Notes: generated by a model from the sequence alone, not told the origin. A stretch of 64,000 bases of DNA from Bradyrhizobium vignae (GCF_004114425.1 NZ_RDQF01000006.1:1-64000); one strand, 5' to 3'. Numbered from the stretch's first letter, positions 38,771-48,826 are shown. Numbers and translations are program-made.

Positions 38771-39235
38771 TCAATCATGATCCGGATGCTGATAGCTGAC
38801 GATGGTCGCCATCTTCTCCGGTCCGTAATTCTGCTGCGTGGTCTGGCTCGGCAGGTTGGCGATGCCGACCACCCAGCCGAGGCGGGATTCGGTGCCGAAC
38901 TGCCGCGTCGGGATGACGCGGTCGGGGTGGTCGAAGGTGCCGGTCATGATCTCGATCCGGTCGCCGTCGATGCGGCCAAAACTCAGTGGCGTGCCGCAGC
39001 CGGCGCAAAAGCCACGCTCGGCGATGGTGGAAGAGCGGAAGAACGAGGGCTGTCCCTTAGTCCAGGCAAAGTCCGTCTTGTTGATATCGGCAAAGGAGGC
39101 GAACGGCGCGCCGCTCGCCTTCTGGCACATCCGGCAATGGCAGATCGAAATCCTGGTCGGTGCCGTCATGACTGCAAAGCGCACGGCGCCGCATTGGCAG
39201 CCGCCGGTGAGAACGGGTTTGCCGGTTTCAGTCAT
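38771..39235 (-). CDS. GFA (CENP-V/glutathione-dependent formaldehyde-activating) family protein
   Basis: 154 residues with the family's cysteine sets: [16 protein letters not shown] and [10 protein letters not shown], which bind zinc. The genuine formaldehyde-activating role is established for only a few members; most, like this one, have unknown substrates. Its start overlaps the mutase small-subunit stop by four bases, and its own stop abuts the possible TTG start of the large-subunit gene. It is therefore embedded in the methylmalonyl-CoA mutase operon. Confidence 0.9.
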   Translation of the reverse strand: MTETGKPVLTGGCQCGAVRFAVMTAPTRISICHCRMCQKASGAPFASFADINKTDFAWTKGQPSFFRSSTIAERGFCAGCGTPLSFGRIDGDRIEIMTGTFDHPDRVIPTRQFGTESRLGWVVGIANLPSQTTQQNYGPEKMATIVSYQHPDHD

Positions 39236-41103
39236 GGCTGCTCCATCCGTCGATAGGCGTCTTGCAGCGTCTCAAGCGCGTCGCCTCCGGCGAAGACAAA
39301 GCCCGTGACGCCGGCCGCGCGCAGCGCCGCCTCGCCATCGGTCGGGCGGCCTGCCAGATAGATATGTCTGCTGCCCACCGTTTGCAGCGCCCGGGCGGCC
39401 GGTTCCGCCTGACCGGCATAGACCTTGTCGCTGGAACAGAGGCAGGCGAGCTCCGCGCCGGAGGCCTTGAAGGCGGCGGCCAGCTTGGCCGGATCGGTAA
39501 AGCCCTCGCTGTCGATGGCCTGGATGCCGCCGGCTTCGAAGAAGCTTTTGGCGAAAGTCGCGCGCGCCGTGAAATCGGCTGGCGTGCCGAGATTGGCCAG
39601 GAAAACCTTTGGCCGCGTGCCCCGCACCTTCAGCGCCGCGTCGGACTTGTCGCGCAGCGCCTCAAACGGTTCCGCCAGCCGGATCGGCGGCAGCGCCTCG
39701 AACTTGTATCGCTGTTCCCCATAGGGCGGAAGGACGATCGGCGTTGCCTTCAGTACGGTGGCTTCGCTCTCATGGAGATTCGGAAACTCGCTGGCACCGG
39801 TCAGCACGTCGCGGCGCTTTGCGATATTGGCGTCGCGCGCCTTTCGCGCGCCCGCGACCTTGCTCTGGAACACGCCCTGCTGAAGCGCCGCGAAAGCGCC
39901 GCCGGCTGTCTCGCTCTCCTGGAACAGCGCCCAGGCCGCTTCGCACAGTTGCCCTGTCAGCGTCTCGATGCCGCCTGCGCCGGCTGCGGGATCGCTGACC
40001 TTGGCGAGGTTGCTTTCTTCCAGCAGCAGAAGCTGGGTATTGCGCGCCACGCGGCGCGCGAACGGATCGGGCAGGCCGAGCGCCAGCGTATGCGGCAGCA
40101 CGGTGATCGCGTTGGCGCCGGCCAGTCCTGCCGCGAACGTTGCCATGGTCGCGCGCAGCATGTTCACGTAAGGATCGCGCTGCGTCAGCATGCGCCATGC
40201 CGTATCGGCGGCGATGAACAGCGGCTTTGGCGCGAGCCCGCAAGCGGTCTCGATGCGCGCCCACAACAGCCGCAGCGCGCGGAATTTGGCCATGGTCAGG
40301 AACTGATCGGCATCCGCAGCAAGGCGCGCATAGACCATGCCCTGCGCCTGCTCGAGGGGGATGCCGGCGCCTTCGATGGCGCGTAAGTAAGCGACGCCGC
40401 AGGCAAGCACGAAGGCAAGCTCCTGCACTTCCGAACCACCGGCATCATGGATCACGCGCCCGTCGGCGGACGCAAACGGTCCCTTGAAACGGAGTGCGGC
40501 CAGGCCCTTGATGGCGCCGGTGATGGCCGGAACGATCTCGTCCCAGGTATAGGGGCTGTGGCCCCACGCTGCGGCGGCCGCGAGCGGATCGAGCCCGAAG
40601 CGGATGTTGCAGGCTGCGGGATCGAACCCCTTGCTCTCGACATATTCCGCGACATGGATCGCGGCCATGCGCGATTGCGGTCCGATCTCGAGCTCGATGC
40701 CGATCCCTGCGTCGAGATGTATCCCGCTCAACACCTTGGCAACGGCGTCGGCCGTAGGTTCCAGGCCAAATCCATGGGCCGCATTGCCGCCGGCGAACAC
40801 CAGCGCGAGCCCCGTCGCGCCGTTCTCCAGATCCTGCAAGGCCTGCGCATTCGCGAGCGCCGTATCGGGATGGTCGATCCGCTGCATGATCTGCCACGGC
40901 GCCGCCGCCGGCCGGCCGACCACGGGCGCAACGCCCTTGGCGCGCGGATAGAGCGGATCGATCTTGAGACCGTCATAGGTCTTGCCGACCAGCTTCTCGA
41001 ACGGCGCGCCCTTCAGCACGCCGTCGACCAGCTTGCGCCAGTCCTCGACGGTGGCTTTGGGAAAATCCGCCGCCAGCGGCAGGTCGTCAGTCACGGAGGT
41101 CAT
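39232..41103 (-). CDS. mutA: methylmalonyl-CoA mutase small (beta) subunit
   Basis: 623 residues. The TIM-barrel half is recognisable (PWQIMQRIDHPDTALANAQA, IHVAEYVESKGFDPAACNIR, RALRLLWARIETACG). The C-terminal B12-like domain lacks the DxHxxG motif, as expected for the non-catalytic subunit of the heterodimer. It pairs with the large subunit in propionate/branched-chain catabolism. It is the first gene of the operon. Heterodimeric mutase with a separate meaB is usual in alphaproteobacteria that keep both subunits. Confidence 0.92.
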   Translation of the reverse strand: MTSVTDDLPLAADFPKATVEDWRKLVDGVLKGAPFEKLVGKTYDGLKIDPLYPRAKGVAPVVGRPAAAPWQIMQRIDHPDTALANAQALQDLENGATGLALVFAGGNAAHGFGLEPTADAVAKVLSGIHLDAGIGIELEIGPQSRMAAIHVAEYVESKGFDPAACNIRFGLDPLAAAAAWGHSPYTWDEIVPAITGAIKGLAALRFKGPFASADGRVIHDAGGSEVQELAFVLACGVAYLRAIEGAGIPLEQAQGMVYARLAADADQFLTMAKFRALRLLWARIETACGLAPKPLFIAADTAWRMLTQRDPYVNMLRATMATFAAGLAGANAITVLPHTLALGLPDPFARRVARNTQLLLLEESNLAKVSDPAAGAGGIETLTGQLCEAAWALFQESETAGGAFAALQQGVFQSKVAGARKARDANIAKRRDVLTGASEFPNLHESEATVLKATPIVLPPYGEQRYKFEALPPIRLAEPFEALRDKSDAALKVRGTRPKVFLANLGTPADFTARATFAKSFFEAGGIQAIDSEGFTDPAKLAAAFKASGAELACLCSSDKVYAGQAEPAARALQTVGSRHIYLAGRPTDGEAALRAAGVTGFVFAGGDALETLQDAYRRMEQP

Positions 41104-41184
41104 GCGGCGATGGGCTCCCGAAAATCTTGTTATTCGCAGGCGAAATTGCCACGGCCGACCGTCCCTGCAAACGGTTGTTTTTGG

Positions 41185-41676
41185 TTAGCCGGTATCCGGA
41201 AGCCGCTCAATGCCTTGCGTCGAGACGCTGGCGAGCCCGTCACGCACGCGAATGCCTGAGATGATGCGGTCGGGCGCGATTTCGGCCAGCGGCACCAGCA
41301 CGAAGGCGCGCTCGAACAGGCGTGGATGCGGCAGCGTCAAATCCGGCTTCTGCAAACTGACGTCGTCATAGGCGATCATGTCGAGATCGAGCGTGCGCGG
41401 GCCCCAGCGCCGTTCCTTGGTCCGCGTGCGGCCGAATTTCTGCTCGACTTTCTGCAGCACGAACAACAGCGCGTGTGGATCGAGACTGGTCTCGATCTCG
41501 ATGCAGGCGTTGATGAAGGGAGCCTGGTTCTCATCGCCCCAGGGCGGGGTCGTATAGTCCGACGAGCGCGCGATCAGCGCGGCCTGCGCCATGCCGCAGA
41601 TATGCGCGATCGCCTTGGCGAAGGTCGCGCGGACATCGCCGACATTGCCGCCGAGTGCGATCAGCACGCTCGCCAT
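41185..41676 (-). CDS. folK: 6-hydroxymethyl-7,8-dihydropterin pyrophosphokinase FolK
   Basis: 163 residues. ALGGNVGD at the N-terminus and RWGPRTLDLDMIAYDD with LPHPRLFERAFVLVPLAEIA are the HPPK signatures; the two Asp of DLDMI bind magnesium. It transfers pyrophosphate from ATP to hydroxymethyl-dihydropterin, giving the substrate of FolP. It is last in a folP-folB-folK operon, one base after folB. Confidence 0.96.
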   Translation of the reverse strand: MASVLIALGGNVGDVRATFAKAIAHICGMAQAALIARSSDYTTPPWGDENQAPFINACIEIETSLDPHALLFVLQKVEQKFGRTRTKERRWGPRTLDLDMIAYDDVSLQKPDLTLPHPRLFERAFVLVPLAEIAPDRIISGIRVRDGLASVSTQGIERLPDTG

Positions 41677-41677
41677 A

Positions 41678-42046
41678 TTACGGATGCCGAGAGCGGGTCA
41701 GCATGATGCCGACGTCGTCGAAGATCGCAGCGATCGGCGCGTGCGGCTTGTGCACGGTGACCTTCACCGCGCGGATGCGCGGGAAGTGCGACAGGATGGC
41801 ATCGGCGACCGCGCCGGCGGCGCGCTCCAGCAGCTTGTAGTTGGTGTTCTTGAACGCCGCCGTCGTGGTCGCGACGACATCCGCGTAGGACACGGTGTCG
41901 GCGAGCCGGTCACTGCGCGACGGCTCCGACAGATCGGTGTAGAGTTCGAGGTCGATGACGAAACGCTGGCCGACCTCGGTTTCGTGATCCATCACGCCGT
42001 GGCGGGCATGGATCGACAGGCCGGTGACGAAGATCGTATCGGTCAT
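41678..42046 (-). CDS. folB: dihydroneopterin aldolase FolB
   Basis: 122 residues. HARHGVMDHETEVGQRFVID contains the substrate-binding Glu, and VTVHKPHAPI holds the catalytic Lys. The length is normal for the family. It splits dihydroneopterin to hydroxymethyl-dihydropterin and glycolaldehyde in folate synthesis. The start overlaps the folP stop (ATGA). Confidence 0.95.
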   Translation of the reverse strand: MTDTIFVTGLSIHARHGVMDHETEVGQRFVIDLELYTDLSEPSRSDRLADTVSYADVVATTTAAFKNTNYKLLERAAGAVADAILSHFPRIRAVKVTVHKPHAPIAAIFDDVGIMLTRSRHP

Positions 42047-42903
42047 TGCTTGCTCTCGATTGCATGCGCCACCCGCAGGGCCTGCAGGGTTTCGGCGATG
42101 TCATGGGTCCGGATGATCTTCGCACCGCGTTGCGCGGCGATCAGATGTGCCGCGATCGAGCCGGCGAGCCGCTCCGATGGCTCCGACGGCGACACCGAGG
42201 CGATGAAGCGTTTTCGCGAGGCACCAACGAGGGTCGGCAGGCCGAACATGTCGAGTTCGCGCAAGCGCGCCAGCGCGATCATGCTCTGCTCGGCCGTCTT
42301 GCCGAAGCCGATGCCGGGATCGAGCACGATGCTCTCGCGCGCGATGCCGGCTTTTGCGGCGATGTCCAGCGAGCGCAGGAAGAATGCTTTCATGTCCGCG
42401 ACGATATCGATGGCGGGATCGACACTGTCGCGGTTGTGCATGACGATGACGGGGACGCCCCTTGCGGCGATCAACGGCGCCATGTCGGCATCCCGTTGCA
42501 AGCCCCAGACGTCGTTGGCGATCGCCGCGCCCTGATCGAGCGCGAATTTCACCACCTCCGCTTTCATGCTGTCGATCGAAACGGGCACACCGAGCGCCAC
42601 GACGCCAGCCAGCACCGGCTTCAGCCGCGCGAGCTCTTCCGCCGCCGTGACCGGCCGGGCGCCCTTGTAGGGCCGGGTGGACTCGGCGCCGACATCGATG
42701 ATGTCGACACCATCGGCGATCATCGCCTGCGCCCGCGCGAGTGCCTGATCTGGTGCGATGAAGGCACCGCCGTCGGAGAATGAATCCGGGGTGATGTTGA
42801 GCACGCCCATCACTGCAGGAAGAGGCTGTTCCAGCAGCGTCCGCAGCACATCGGCCCCGGCCGAGCCGGCCGGCGGGACGGAAGGGGAGGGCGAGGCATT
42901 CAT
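42043..42903 (-). CDS. folP: dihydropteroate synthase FolP
   Basis: 286 residues from the ATG at 42903; the longer open frame runs into an upstream repeat and is rejected. Signatures: MGVLNITPDSFSDGG, DVGAESTRP, VSIDSMKAEV, DPGIGFGK, GASRKRFI and IIRTHD. It condenses p-aminobenzoate with the pterin pyrophosphate and is the sulfonamide target. It is first in the folP-folB-folK operon. Confidence 0.96.
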   Translation of the reverse strand: MNASPSPSVPPAGSAGADVLRTLLEQPLPAVMGVLNITPDSFSDGGAFIAPDQALARAQAMIADGVDIIDVGAESTRPYKGARPVTAAEELARLKPVLAGVVALGVPVSIDSMKAEVVKFALDQGAAIANDVWGLQRDADMAPLIAARGVPVIVMHNRDSVDPAIDIVADMKAFFLRSLDIAAKAGIARESIVLDPGIGFGKTAEQSMIALARLRELDMFGLPTLVGASRKRFIASVSPSEPSERLAGSIAAHLIAAQRGAKIIRTHDIAETLQALRVAHAIESKQ

Positions 42904-42955
42904 GCGGCCCGCTTTGCGCGGTTGGGAAGGGGGTGTCAAGACCAACACCCTCCCT

Positions 42956-43053
42956 GTCATTGCCCGCGAAGGCGGGCAATCCAGTATTCCGAGGCAGTGC
43001 GGTGATACGGAGGAGCCATGGCGTGCTGGATACCCGCCTTCGCGGGGTATGAC
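42956..43053. repeat. intergenic palindromic repeat, gtcattgcccgcgaaggcg family
   Basis: gtcattgcccgcgaaggcgg at the left pairs imperfectly with tacccgccttcgcggggtat at the right. The sequence atccagtattccga lies near the left arm. It resembles the widely dispersed palindromes of the genus and lies upstream of folP, downstream of the DUF4332 gene. Confidence 0.75.
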
Positions 43054-43094
43054 ACCGACAGCTAATGCTGCAGGTCGTGCGCGAGACGTCCGGT

Positions 43095-43502
43095 CTAATA
43101 CGTGATCTTCGGCGGCAGCTTCTTGGCCTTGGCGATGATGTCGCCGACCGACTTCTCCGACGGCAGGATGCGGACCAGCTTCTTCTTCTCGTTGGCTTCG
43201 CGCATGCTCTGCGCCAACCTTGCCGGATTTCGATAGGCGAGCTCGCGCACGGTGGTGACGCCGGCGGCGCGGACCAGACCGACCTTGGCCTTGCCCATGC
43301 CGGGAATGCGCATGTAGTCGGAGACGTTGGCCCACTCCAGCAGCGACTGCTCGCTGATTCCCGTCTTGGCGGAAAGCGCCTTGCGGCCCTTCACGGTCGA
43401 GGCCGCCTCGAGCAACGCGTCGGTTGTGCGGATTCCTTGCGCCTTCAACTTGTTGGCTGCAAAGGCAGGCAGGCCCTCAATCTCGGAGATCGGATATGTC
43501 AT
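43095..43502 (-). CDS. DUF4332 domain-containing protein
   Basis: 135 residues from the ATG at 43502. It is built of helix-hairpin-helix units: ISEIEGLPAFAANKLKAQGI, DYMRIPGMGKAKVGLVRAAG and RELAYRNPARLAQSMREANE. This is the DUF4332 pattern, a predicted DNA- or nucleic-acid-binding fold without known function. The C-terminus is Lys-rich. It lies downstream of the 121-residue hypothetical gene by 25 bases and may be co-transcribed. Confidence 0.82.
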   Translation of the reverse strand: MTYPISEIEGLPAFAANKLKAQGIRTTDALLEAASTVKGRKALSAKTGISEQSLLEWANVSDYMRIPGMGKAKVGLVRAAGVTTVRELAYRNPARLAQSMREANEKKKLVRILPSEKSVGDIIAKAKKLPPKITY

Positions 43503-43527
43503 GATGCTCGATGTGAAATGCGTGCCT

Positions 43528-43893
43528 TCAGGCGAACTGCCTGAGGCCCGGCGTCCCCGCAATGATCTTGCCCATCTGATCCGCTCCGATTTCGTCGCGA
43601 CCGTAGCGGAAAAGTTCACGGGCGACATTTTGAATCTCGGACATGCCGAGCCCCAGACCCATCAGGCGGGTGCCGACGGCCATCAGGCCGCCGCCCATCA
43701 GCCGCGACAGGCCGCCGCCGCTCCTGGATGCCTCGATCGCAGCTTCCGCTCCGGAGATTTGGTCGATCAGGGCCTGCACGCTGTCGGAAGGACCCTCACT
43801 GCGGAGGAAGCCCAGGATGATGCCGACGGTCTTTTCAGCGACAGCACCATCTATGCCGGCGCTTGCCGCCAGCCGTCCGATCAGCTCGTCCAT
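43528..43893 (-). CDS. hypothetical protein, helical with Gly-rich centre
   Basis: 121 residues. Helical N-terminal half (MDELIGRLAASAGIDGAVAE), a Gly/Ser/Leu/Met-rich middle (SGGGLSRLMGGGLMAVGTRL) and a C-terminal helix (SEIQNVARELFRYGRDEIGA). The N-terminal half loosely recalls DUF2267/DUF2780-like proteins, but I cannot assign a family with confidence. There is no signal peptide. Codon use looks normal for the window. Confidence 0.7.
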   Translation of the reverse strand: MDELIGRLAASAGIDGAVAEKTVGIILGFLRSEGPSDSVQALIDQISGAEAAIEASRSGGGLSRLMGGGLMAVGTRLMGLGLGMSEIQNVARELFRYGRDEIGADQMGKIIAGTPGLRQFA

Positions 43894-44242
43894 AAGACCC
43901 GCCCCTCAGCCGGTTTACATGCCGGAGTATTGCTTTCGAAAAATGATCTTGAGCCGGTGTGATGTGAAATTCAAGCGATGAACGCACGCGCCGCCGCGAT
44001 TCAGCTTCGAACGCGCGAAAGGTGTTGCAGTCGTGCAAGAGCCGAGGACGAATCGGCGATAAATTGCCGCGTTGCGAACGGCTCGTTCCCACTTTCGGCT
44101 TATGTCGATCGTTCTCGTCCGACAATGTCGCATGCTTGGGCGCGTTGAACGGTTTCAATCGGTGCACGAGATGCGTTAAACTACGGAACTGGTGCATTTG
44201 AGTTTCAATACGGGAAACTCGGCAGAGAGATCAGAGAGAATA
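43894..44242. other. intergenic region before the HerA-like ATPase gene
   Basis: About 350 bases in the divergent gap between the 121-residue protein gene (leftward) and the HerA-like gene (rightward). It is less GC-rich than its surroundings and must hold both promoters. Possible weak elements (ttgaac near 44147, ttaaac near 44174) do not form a convincing pair. No repeat or RNA gene is recognised. Confidence 0.5.
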
Positions 44243-45862
44243 ATGACCGCACAGGACAGCAAGCTCGGCGATACCGACGAGAAGATCTTCGTCGGCAAGG
44301 GAGACGAGCAGGCTTGGCTGACGCTGGCGCTCGCCAATCGCCACGGCCTCGTCACGGGTGCAACTGGAACCGGTAAGACCGTATCGCTGCAAGTGATGGC
44401 AGAAGGATTTGCGCGCGCCGGTGTTCCGGTCTTCGCAGCCGACATCAAGGGCGATCTCTCCGGCATCTGCCAGGTCGGCGAACCCAAGGATTTCATCGTC
44501 AAGCGCGCCACCGAAATGGGGCTGTCATTCCAGCCCGATCAGTTCTCGACGGTGTTCTGGGACGTATTCGGCGAGCAGGGCCACCCGGTGCGCGCCACCG
44601 TCACGGAAATGGGGCCGCTTCTGCTTGCGCGCATGCTGGACCTGAACGATGTGCAGGAAGGCGTGCTCAACGTCGCCTTCCGCGTCGCCGACGACAACGG
44701 CCTGACTTTGATCGACATGAAGGACTTGCGGGCGCTGCTCGATGCCATCGTGCCCGACAGCGGAAAGAAGGGGGCGGATGCGGAAGAGGATCCGCTCGCC
44801 GCCATCCGCAAGGCCGCTCAGGGCTTCGGCAACGTCACCAAAGCGACCGTCGGCACCATCCAGCGCCAGCTTCTGGTGCTGGAGAACCAGGGCGGCACCA
44901 AATTCTTCGGCGAGCCGGCGCTGACGCTGAAGGACTTCATGAAGACCGACCGCGACGGACGCGGCATGGTCAACATCCTGGTCGCCGACAAGCTGCTCCA
45001 GAGCCCCAGGCTTTATGCGACGTTCCTGCTGTGGATGTTGTCGGAGCTGTTCGAGGAGCTGCCCGAAGCTGGCGATCTGCCCAAGCCGAAGCTCGTGTTC
45101 TTCTTCGACGAAGCGCATCTGTTGTTCAACGACGCGCCCAAGGCGCTGATGGACAAGATCGAGCAGGTGGTGCGTTTGATCCGATCCAAGGGTGTCGGCG
45201 TCTATTTCGTGACGCAAAACCCGATCGACGTGCCCGACCGCGTGCTCGGACAATTGGGCAACCGGGTGCAGCACGCGCTGCGCGCCTTCACCCCGCGCGA
45301 CCAGAAGGCGGTCGCCGCTGCGGCGCAGACCTTCCGGCCCAACCCGAAGCTCGACACCGCGAAGGTGATCATGGAGCTCGGCAAGGGCGAGGCGCTGGTG
45401 TCCTTCCTCGAGGGCAACGGCACGCCTTCGATGGTGGAGCGGGTGATGATCCGGCCGCCGTCGGCCCGCATCGGACCGATCACGCCGGACGAGCGCAAGG
45501 CGATCATGGCTGCAAGCCCGGTGAAGGGCAAATATGACACCGCCGTCGATTCCGAGTCCGCCTACGAGATGATTCAGAAACGCATCGCCGCCACGGCGGC
45601 CACGGCGGACGCTCCGGCCGGCGGAGGCGGCGGCATCCTGGGCCAGATCGGCTCGATCGTCGGCACCATCTTCGGTACCAACGTCAAGCGGGGCCGTCTG
45701 TCGACCGGCCAGGTCATTGCGCGAGACGTGACGCGATCGGTCACCAATCAGGTGATCGGCGGACTGGCCGCCAATGTCGGCAAGTCGATTGGCGGCCAGC
45801 TCGGCGGCTCGATCGGCCGCACCCTGGTCCGCGGCGCGCTCGGCGGATTGCTGCGGCGATAG
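44243..45862 (+). CDS. HerA-like helicase/ATPase (DUF853)
   Basis: 539 residues from the ATG at 44243, preceded by an agagagaa purine tract. Walker A is [11 protein letters not shown] near residue 50. [20 protein letters not shown] and [10 protein letters not shown] (Walker B) follow, then [20 protein letters not shown] and [17 protein letters not shown]. It matches the YjgR/DUF853 branch of HerA-FtsK ATPases. The C-terminal 80 residues are Gly/Ala-rich. The physiological role is not known; DNA translocation is inferred from the fold. No NurA-like partner gene is adjacent. Confidence 0.92.
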   Translation: MTAQDSKLGDTDEKIFVGKGDEQAWLTLALANRHGLVTGATGTGKTVSLQVMAEGFARAGVPVFAADIKGDLSGICQVGEPKDFIVKRATEMGLSFQPDQFSTVFWDVFGEQGHPVRATVTEMGPLLLARMLDLNDVQEGVLNVAFRVADDNGLTLIDMKDLRALLDAIVPDSGKKGADAEEDPLAAIRKAAQGFGNVTKATVGTIQRQLLVLENQGGTKFFGEPALTLKDFMKTDRDGRGMVNILVADKLLQSPRLYATFLLWMLSELFEELPEAGDLPKPKLVFFFDEAHLLFNDAPKALMDKIEQVVRLIRSKGVGVYFVTQNPIDVPDRVLGQLGNRVQHALRAFTPRDQKAVAAAAQTFRPNPKLDTAKVIMELGKGEALVSFLEGNGTPSMVERVMIRPPSARIGPITPDERKAIMAASPVKGKYDTAVDSESAYEMIQKRIAATAATADAPAGGGGGILGQIGSIVGTIFGTNVKRGRLSTGQVIARDVTRSVTNQVIGGLAANVGKSIGGQLGGSIGRTLVRGALGGLLRR

Positions 45863-46035
45863 GCAGAGCGCCTGGTTTGAGGCAGTCGCCGTATCCGGTC
45901 ATGAAGCTCTAGGACTTTGACCGTCGCCTGATATTTGCTCGTCCGAGCTACCACGGCGCACAATTTCAGGTGAGGGGCTCTGCAAGCCTTCGCCGGTCTG
46001 CTAGGTCCTGTGTCGTCGCCGTTCAGGACCACACC

Positions 46036-47364
46036 GTGAACCCGCCCGCCCAATTAGGCAAGCCTGACGCAGCCAGACGCCCGTCGCTGGGTGCGCCGCT
46101 GGATCTGCTTTTTCTGTTCTGCTGCGTCCTCCTGACCGCCGACGTGCTCGTCCCCGAGATTTTAGGGCACGGCAAGACCAAGGACTACTCGCTCTGGTAC
46201 TGGGCCGGACAGCAGGTCCTGGAGGGTGGGCCGCTGTATCCTGCCACAGCCGTCGAGCATTTCGATTTCATCTATCCACCGCTGCCGGCAATCCTGTTGG
46301 CGATCCCGAGCTGGTTCGGCAAGATCCTGCTCTATGTCGTCCTGTCGATCTTGAACGCCGTGGCGTGGTGGTACACCGCGGCGTTCTCCCAGGTCATGAC
46401 CGGCTCGGACCGCGCGCCGGGTCGTTGGCTCGAGGCGCTGCCGGTCGCCGTCACCGTGACCTTCGTGTTCGACATGTTCGACCTCGGCCAGCCGAACCTT
46501 CTCCTGCTGGCGATGATGCTCTACGGCTTCTGGAGCTTGCGGCATCAGCGATCGTGGCTGGCCGGCTTCATGTTCGCGCTCGCCGCCGCCATTAAGGTGT
46601 TCCCGATCGCCGTGCTGCCCTATCTGGCCTGGCGGCGCAAATGGGCGGCCCTGGTCAGCACGATCGTCTTCACCGGCATTCTTCTCTATGTCGTGCCGGC
46701 ACCGATCCGCGGCTTCGAACGCAACGCGGCCGAGCTGGCGACCTGGTACCAGGGCATGGTCGGGACCAGCTCGGAAAAGGGCTTTGGCCAGCGTCGCGAG
46801 CAGAACTGGTCGTGGGTCAACCAGTCCCTCATTGCCGTCACGCATCGCCTGGTCCGGCCGATCAACTACAATCAGGACGATCCCAACAAGCCGCCGCGCA
46901 CCATGAACGTGATCGACGTCGACTACAGGACGGCGAACTGGATCGTGCTTGCGCTGTCGGCGCTGCTCGGGCTCGGCTTCGTTGCGATCATGCCGCGGCA
47001 AGCGCGGCGGACGGCGCGCTCGGATGCCGAGGAGCTCGGCATCTTGTTCTGCCTCATGACGGTAGCCTCGCCCTTGGCCCGGCAATACTATTTCATGTGG
47101 CTGTACTTCCCGGTGACGGTGTTGATGCATCGCGCCGCATTCGACGAGCGAGCGCAGGTGCGCCTGGGAACCTGGCTCGCCCTGGGTGCCGCCGGCATCC
47201 TCATGCTGCTGTCATTGCCGTGGTTTCCGATCGCCTTCCAGGCTTGGGGCAACAACCTCGCTGCGACCGCGGTCCTCGCAGGGTGCCTCGCCTGGCACAT
47301 CAGGCATCCGCCGCTTGCGGCTAGTCCCGAGGCCGCGCCGGCGCTAAAACCCGGGACCTCTTGA
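46036..47364 (+). CDS. glycosyltransferase family 87 (DUF2029) membrane protein
   Basis: 442 residues from a GTG at 46036 with agga upstream; another in-frame GTG lies at 45970. About ten hydrophobic segments are visible, beginning LLFLFCCVLLTADVLVPEIL. The motif KDYSLWYWAGQQVLEGGPLY near residue 50 is typical of GT87 polyprenol-phosphate-mannose-dependent transferases. The loop ENWSWVNQSL-like stretch (REQNWSWVNQSLIAVTHRLV) is also characteristic. It probably adds sugar on the periplasmic side; the acceptor is unknown. Confidence 0.85.
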   Translation: MNPPAQLGKPDAARRPSLGAPLDLLFLFCCVLLTADVLVPEILGHGKTKDYSLWYWAGQQVLEGGPLYPATAVEHFDFIYPPLPAILLAIPSWFGKILLYVVLSILNAVAWWYTAAFSQVMTGSDRAPGRWLEALPVAVTVTFVFDMFDLGQPNLLLLAMMLYGFWSLRHQRSWLAGFMFALAAAIKVFPIAVLPYLAWRRKWAALVSTIVFTGILLYVVPAPIRGFERNAAELATWYQGMVGTSSEKGFGQRREQNWSWVNQSLIAVTHRLVRPINYNQDDPNKPPRTMNVIDVDYRTANWIVLALSALLGLGFVAIMPRQARRTARSDAEELGILFCLMTVASPLARQYYFMWLYFPVTVLMHRAAFDERAQVRLGTWLALGAAGILMLLSLPWFPIAFQAWGNNLAATAVLAGCLAWHIRHPPLAASPEAAPALKPGTS

Positions 47365-47388
47365 GCCCAACAACTTGGATTCGCAATC

Positions 47389-48783
47389 ATGGCCAATGCG
47401 CAGCTCCAATCCGTGCTCGACCACATCGACAAGGATTTCGACAACAGCCTGGAGCGCCTGTTCTCGTTGTTGCGGATCAAGTCGATCTCGGCCGATCCGG
47501 CCTTTGCGGATGATTGTAAGGCCGCGGCCGAGCATCTCGCCAAGGACATCGCCAGTCTCGGTGTTGCCACCGAGGTGAGGCCGACCGCAGGCCATCCGGC
47601 CGTCGTCGGCAAGACCGGCGCGGGCGGACGGCCGCACGTGCTGTTCTACGGCCATTACGACGTGCAGCCGGTCGACCCGCTCGATCTCTGGCACCGTCCG
47701 CCGTTCGAGCCCGTCGTCACCGATCATGCCGATGGCCGCAAGATCATCGTCGCGCGCGGCGCCGAGGACGACAAGGGTCAGGTGATGACCTTCGTCGAAG
47801 CCTGCCGCGCCTGGAAGAAGGTGACGGGCTCACTGCCGATCGACATCACCTTCCTGATCGAAGGCGAGGAGGAGGTCGGCTCGAAGAATTTCGTGCCCTT
47901 CATCGAGGCCAACAAGGACGAGTTCAAGGCCGACTACGTGCTGGTCTGCGACACCGGCATGTGGAATCCCACCACGCCGGCGATCACGACCTCGCTGCGC
48001 GGCCTGCTCTATGAAGAGCTGAAGATCACCGCCGCCAATCGCGATTTGCATTCCGGTGTGTTCGGCGGCACCGCGATGAACCCGATCCGTCTGCTCACCA
48101 AAATTCTGGGCGGCCTGTTCGACGACGACAACCGCATCACCATCCCCGGCTTCTATGACGGGGTGAAGGATACGCCGCCCGACATCCTGGAGCAGTGGAA
48201 GAAGCTTGATTTCACGCCCGAGACCTTCCTCAAGCCGGTCGGGCTGTCGCTGCCGGCTGGCGAGAAGGGCAGGCTCCTGGTCGAGCAGGCCTCGACGCGT
48301 CCGACCTGCGACGTCAACGGCATCTGGGGCGGCTACATCGGCGAAGGCTCCAAGACGGTGATTCCCTCGCATGCCTCGGCCAAGGTCTCGTTCCGTCTGG
48401 TGCAGGGCCAGGACCCGCAAAAGATCCGCAAGGCTTTCCGTGATTACGTGACGGCGCGCATTCCCGGCGACTGCAAGGTCGAGTTCGGCGACCATTCCGC
48501 CGCGCCCGCAGTTGCGCTCGACTGGACCATGAAGCCGCTCGCTGCCGCCAGCAAGGCGCTGGCCGACGAGTGGGGCAAGGAGACCGTGCTGATGGGATCG
48601 GGCGCCTCGATCCCGATCGTCGCCGACTTCAAGCGCACGCTCGGCCTCGACTCGCTGCTGGTGGGCTTTGGCCTCGACGACGACAACATCCACTCACCAA
48701 ACGAGAAATACGACCTGCGGAGCTTCCAGAAAGGCATCCGCTCCTGGGCCCGCATCCTCGCCGCGCTGGCGGAGGTGAAGTGA
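47389..48783 (+). CDS. M20 family dipeptidase/carboxypeptidase
   Basis: 464 residues. LFYGHYDVQPVDPLDLWHRP gives the first metal ligands (His, Asp). RGAEDDKGQVM supplies the bridging Asp, and FLIEGEEEVGS the catalytic Glu pair. NRDLHSGVFGG starts the dimerisation domain, and DDDNIHSPNEKYDLRSF gives the last His ligand. This is the CNDP-like M20 subfamily, cytoplasmic zinc exopeptidases. It begins 24 bases after the GT87 gene on the same strand. Confidence 0.94.
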   Translation: MANAQLQSVLDHIDKDFDNSLERLFSLLRIKSISADPAFADDCKAAAEHLAKDIASLGVATEVRPTAGHPAVVGKTGAGGRPHVLFYGHYDVQPVDPLDLWHRPPFEPVVTDHADGRKIIVARGAEDDKGQVMTFVEACRAWKKVTGSLPIDITFLIEGEEEVGSKNFVPFIEANKDEFKADYVLVCDTGMWNPTTPAITTSLRGLLYEELKITAANRDLHSGVFGGTAMNPIRLLTKILGGLFDDDNRITIPGFYDGVKDTPPDILEQWKKLDFTPETFLKPVGLSLPAGEKGRLLVEQASTRPTCDVNGIWGGYIGEGSKTVIPSHASAKVSFRLVQGQDPQKIRKAFRDYVTARIPGDCKVEFGDHSAAPAVALDWTMKPLAAASKALADEWGKETVLMGSGASIPIVADFKRTLGLDSLLVGFGLDDDNIHSPNEKYDLRSFQKGIRSWARILAALAEVK

Positions 48784-48826
48784 CCGCGTAGCGCGCCCCG
48801 GAATGACGGGCGTGATGAACAAATAA

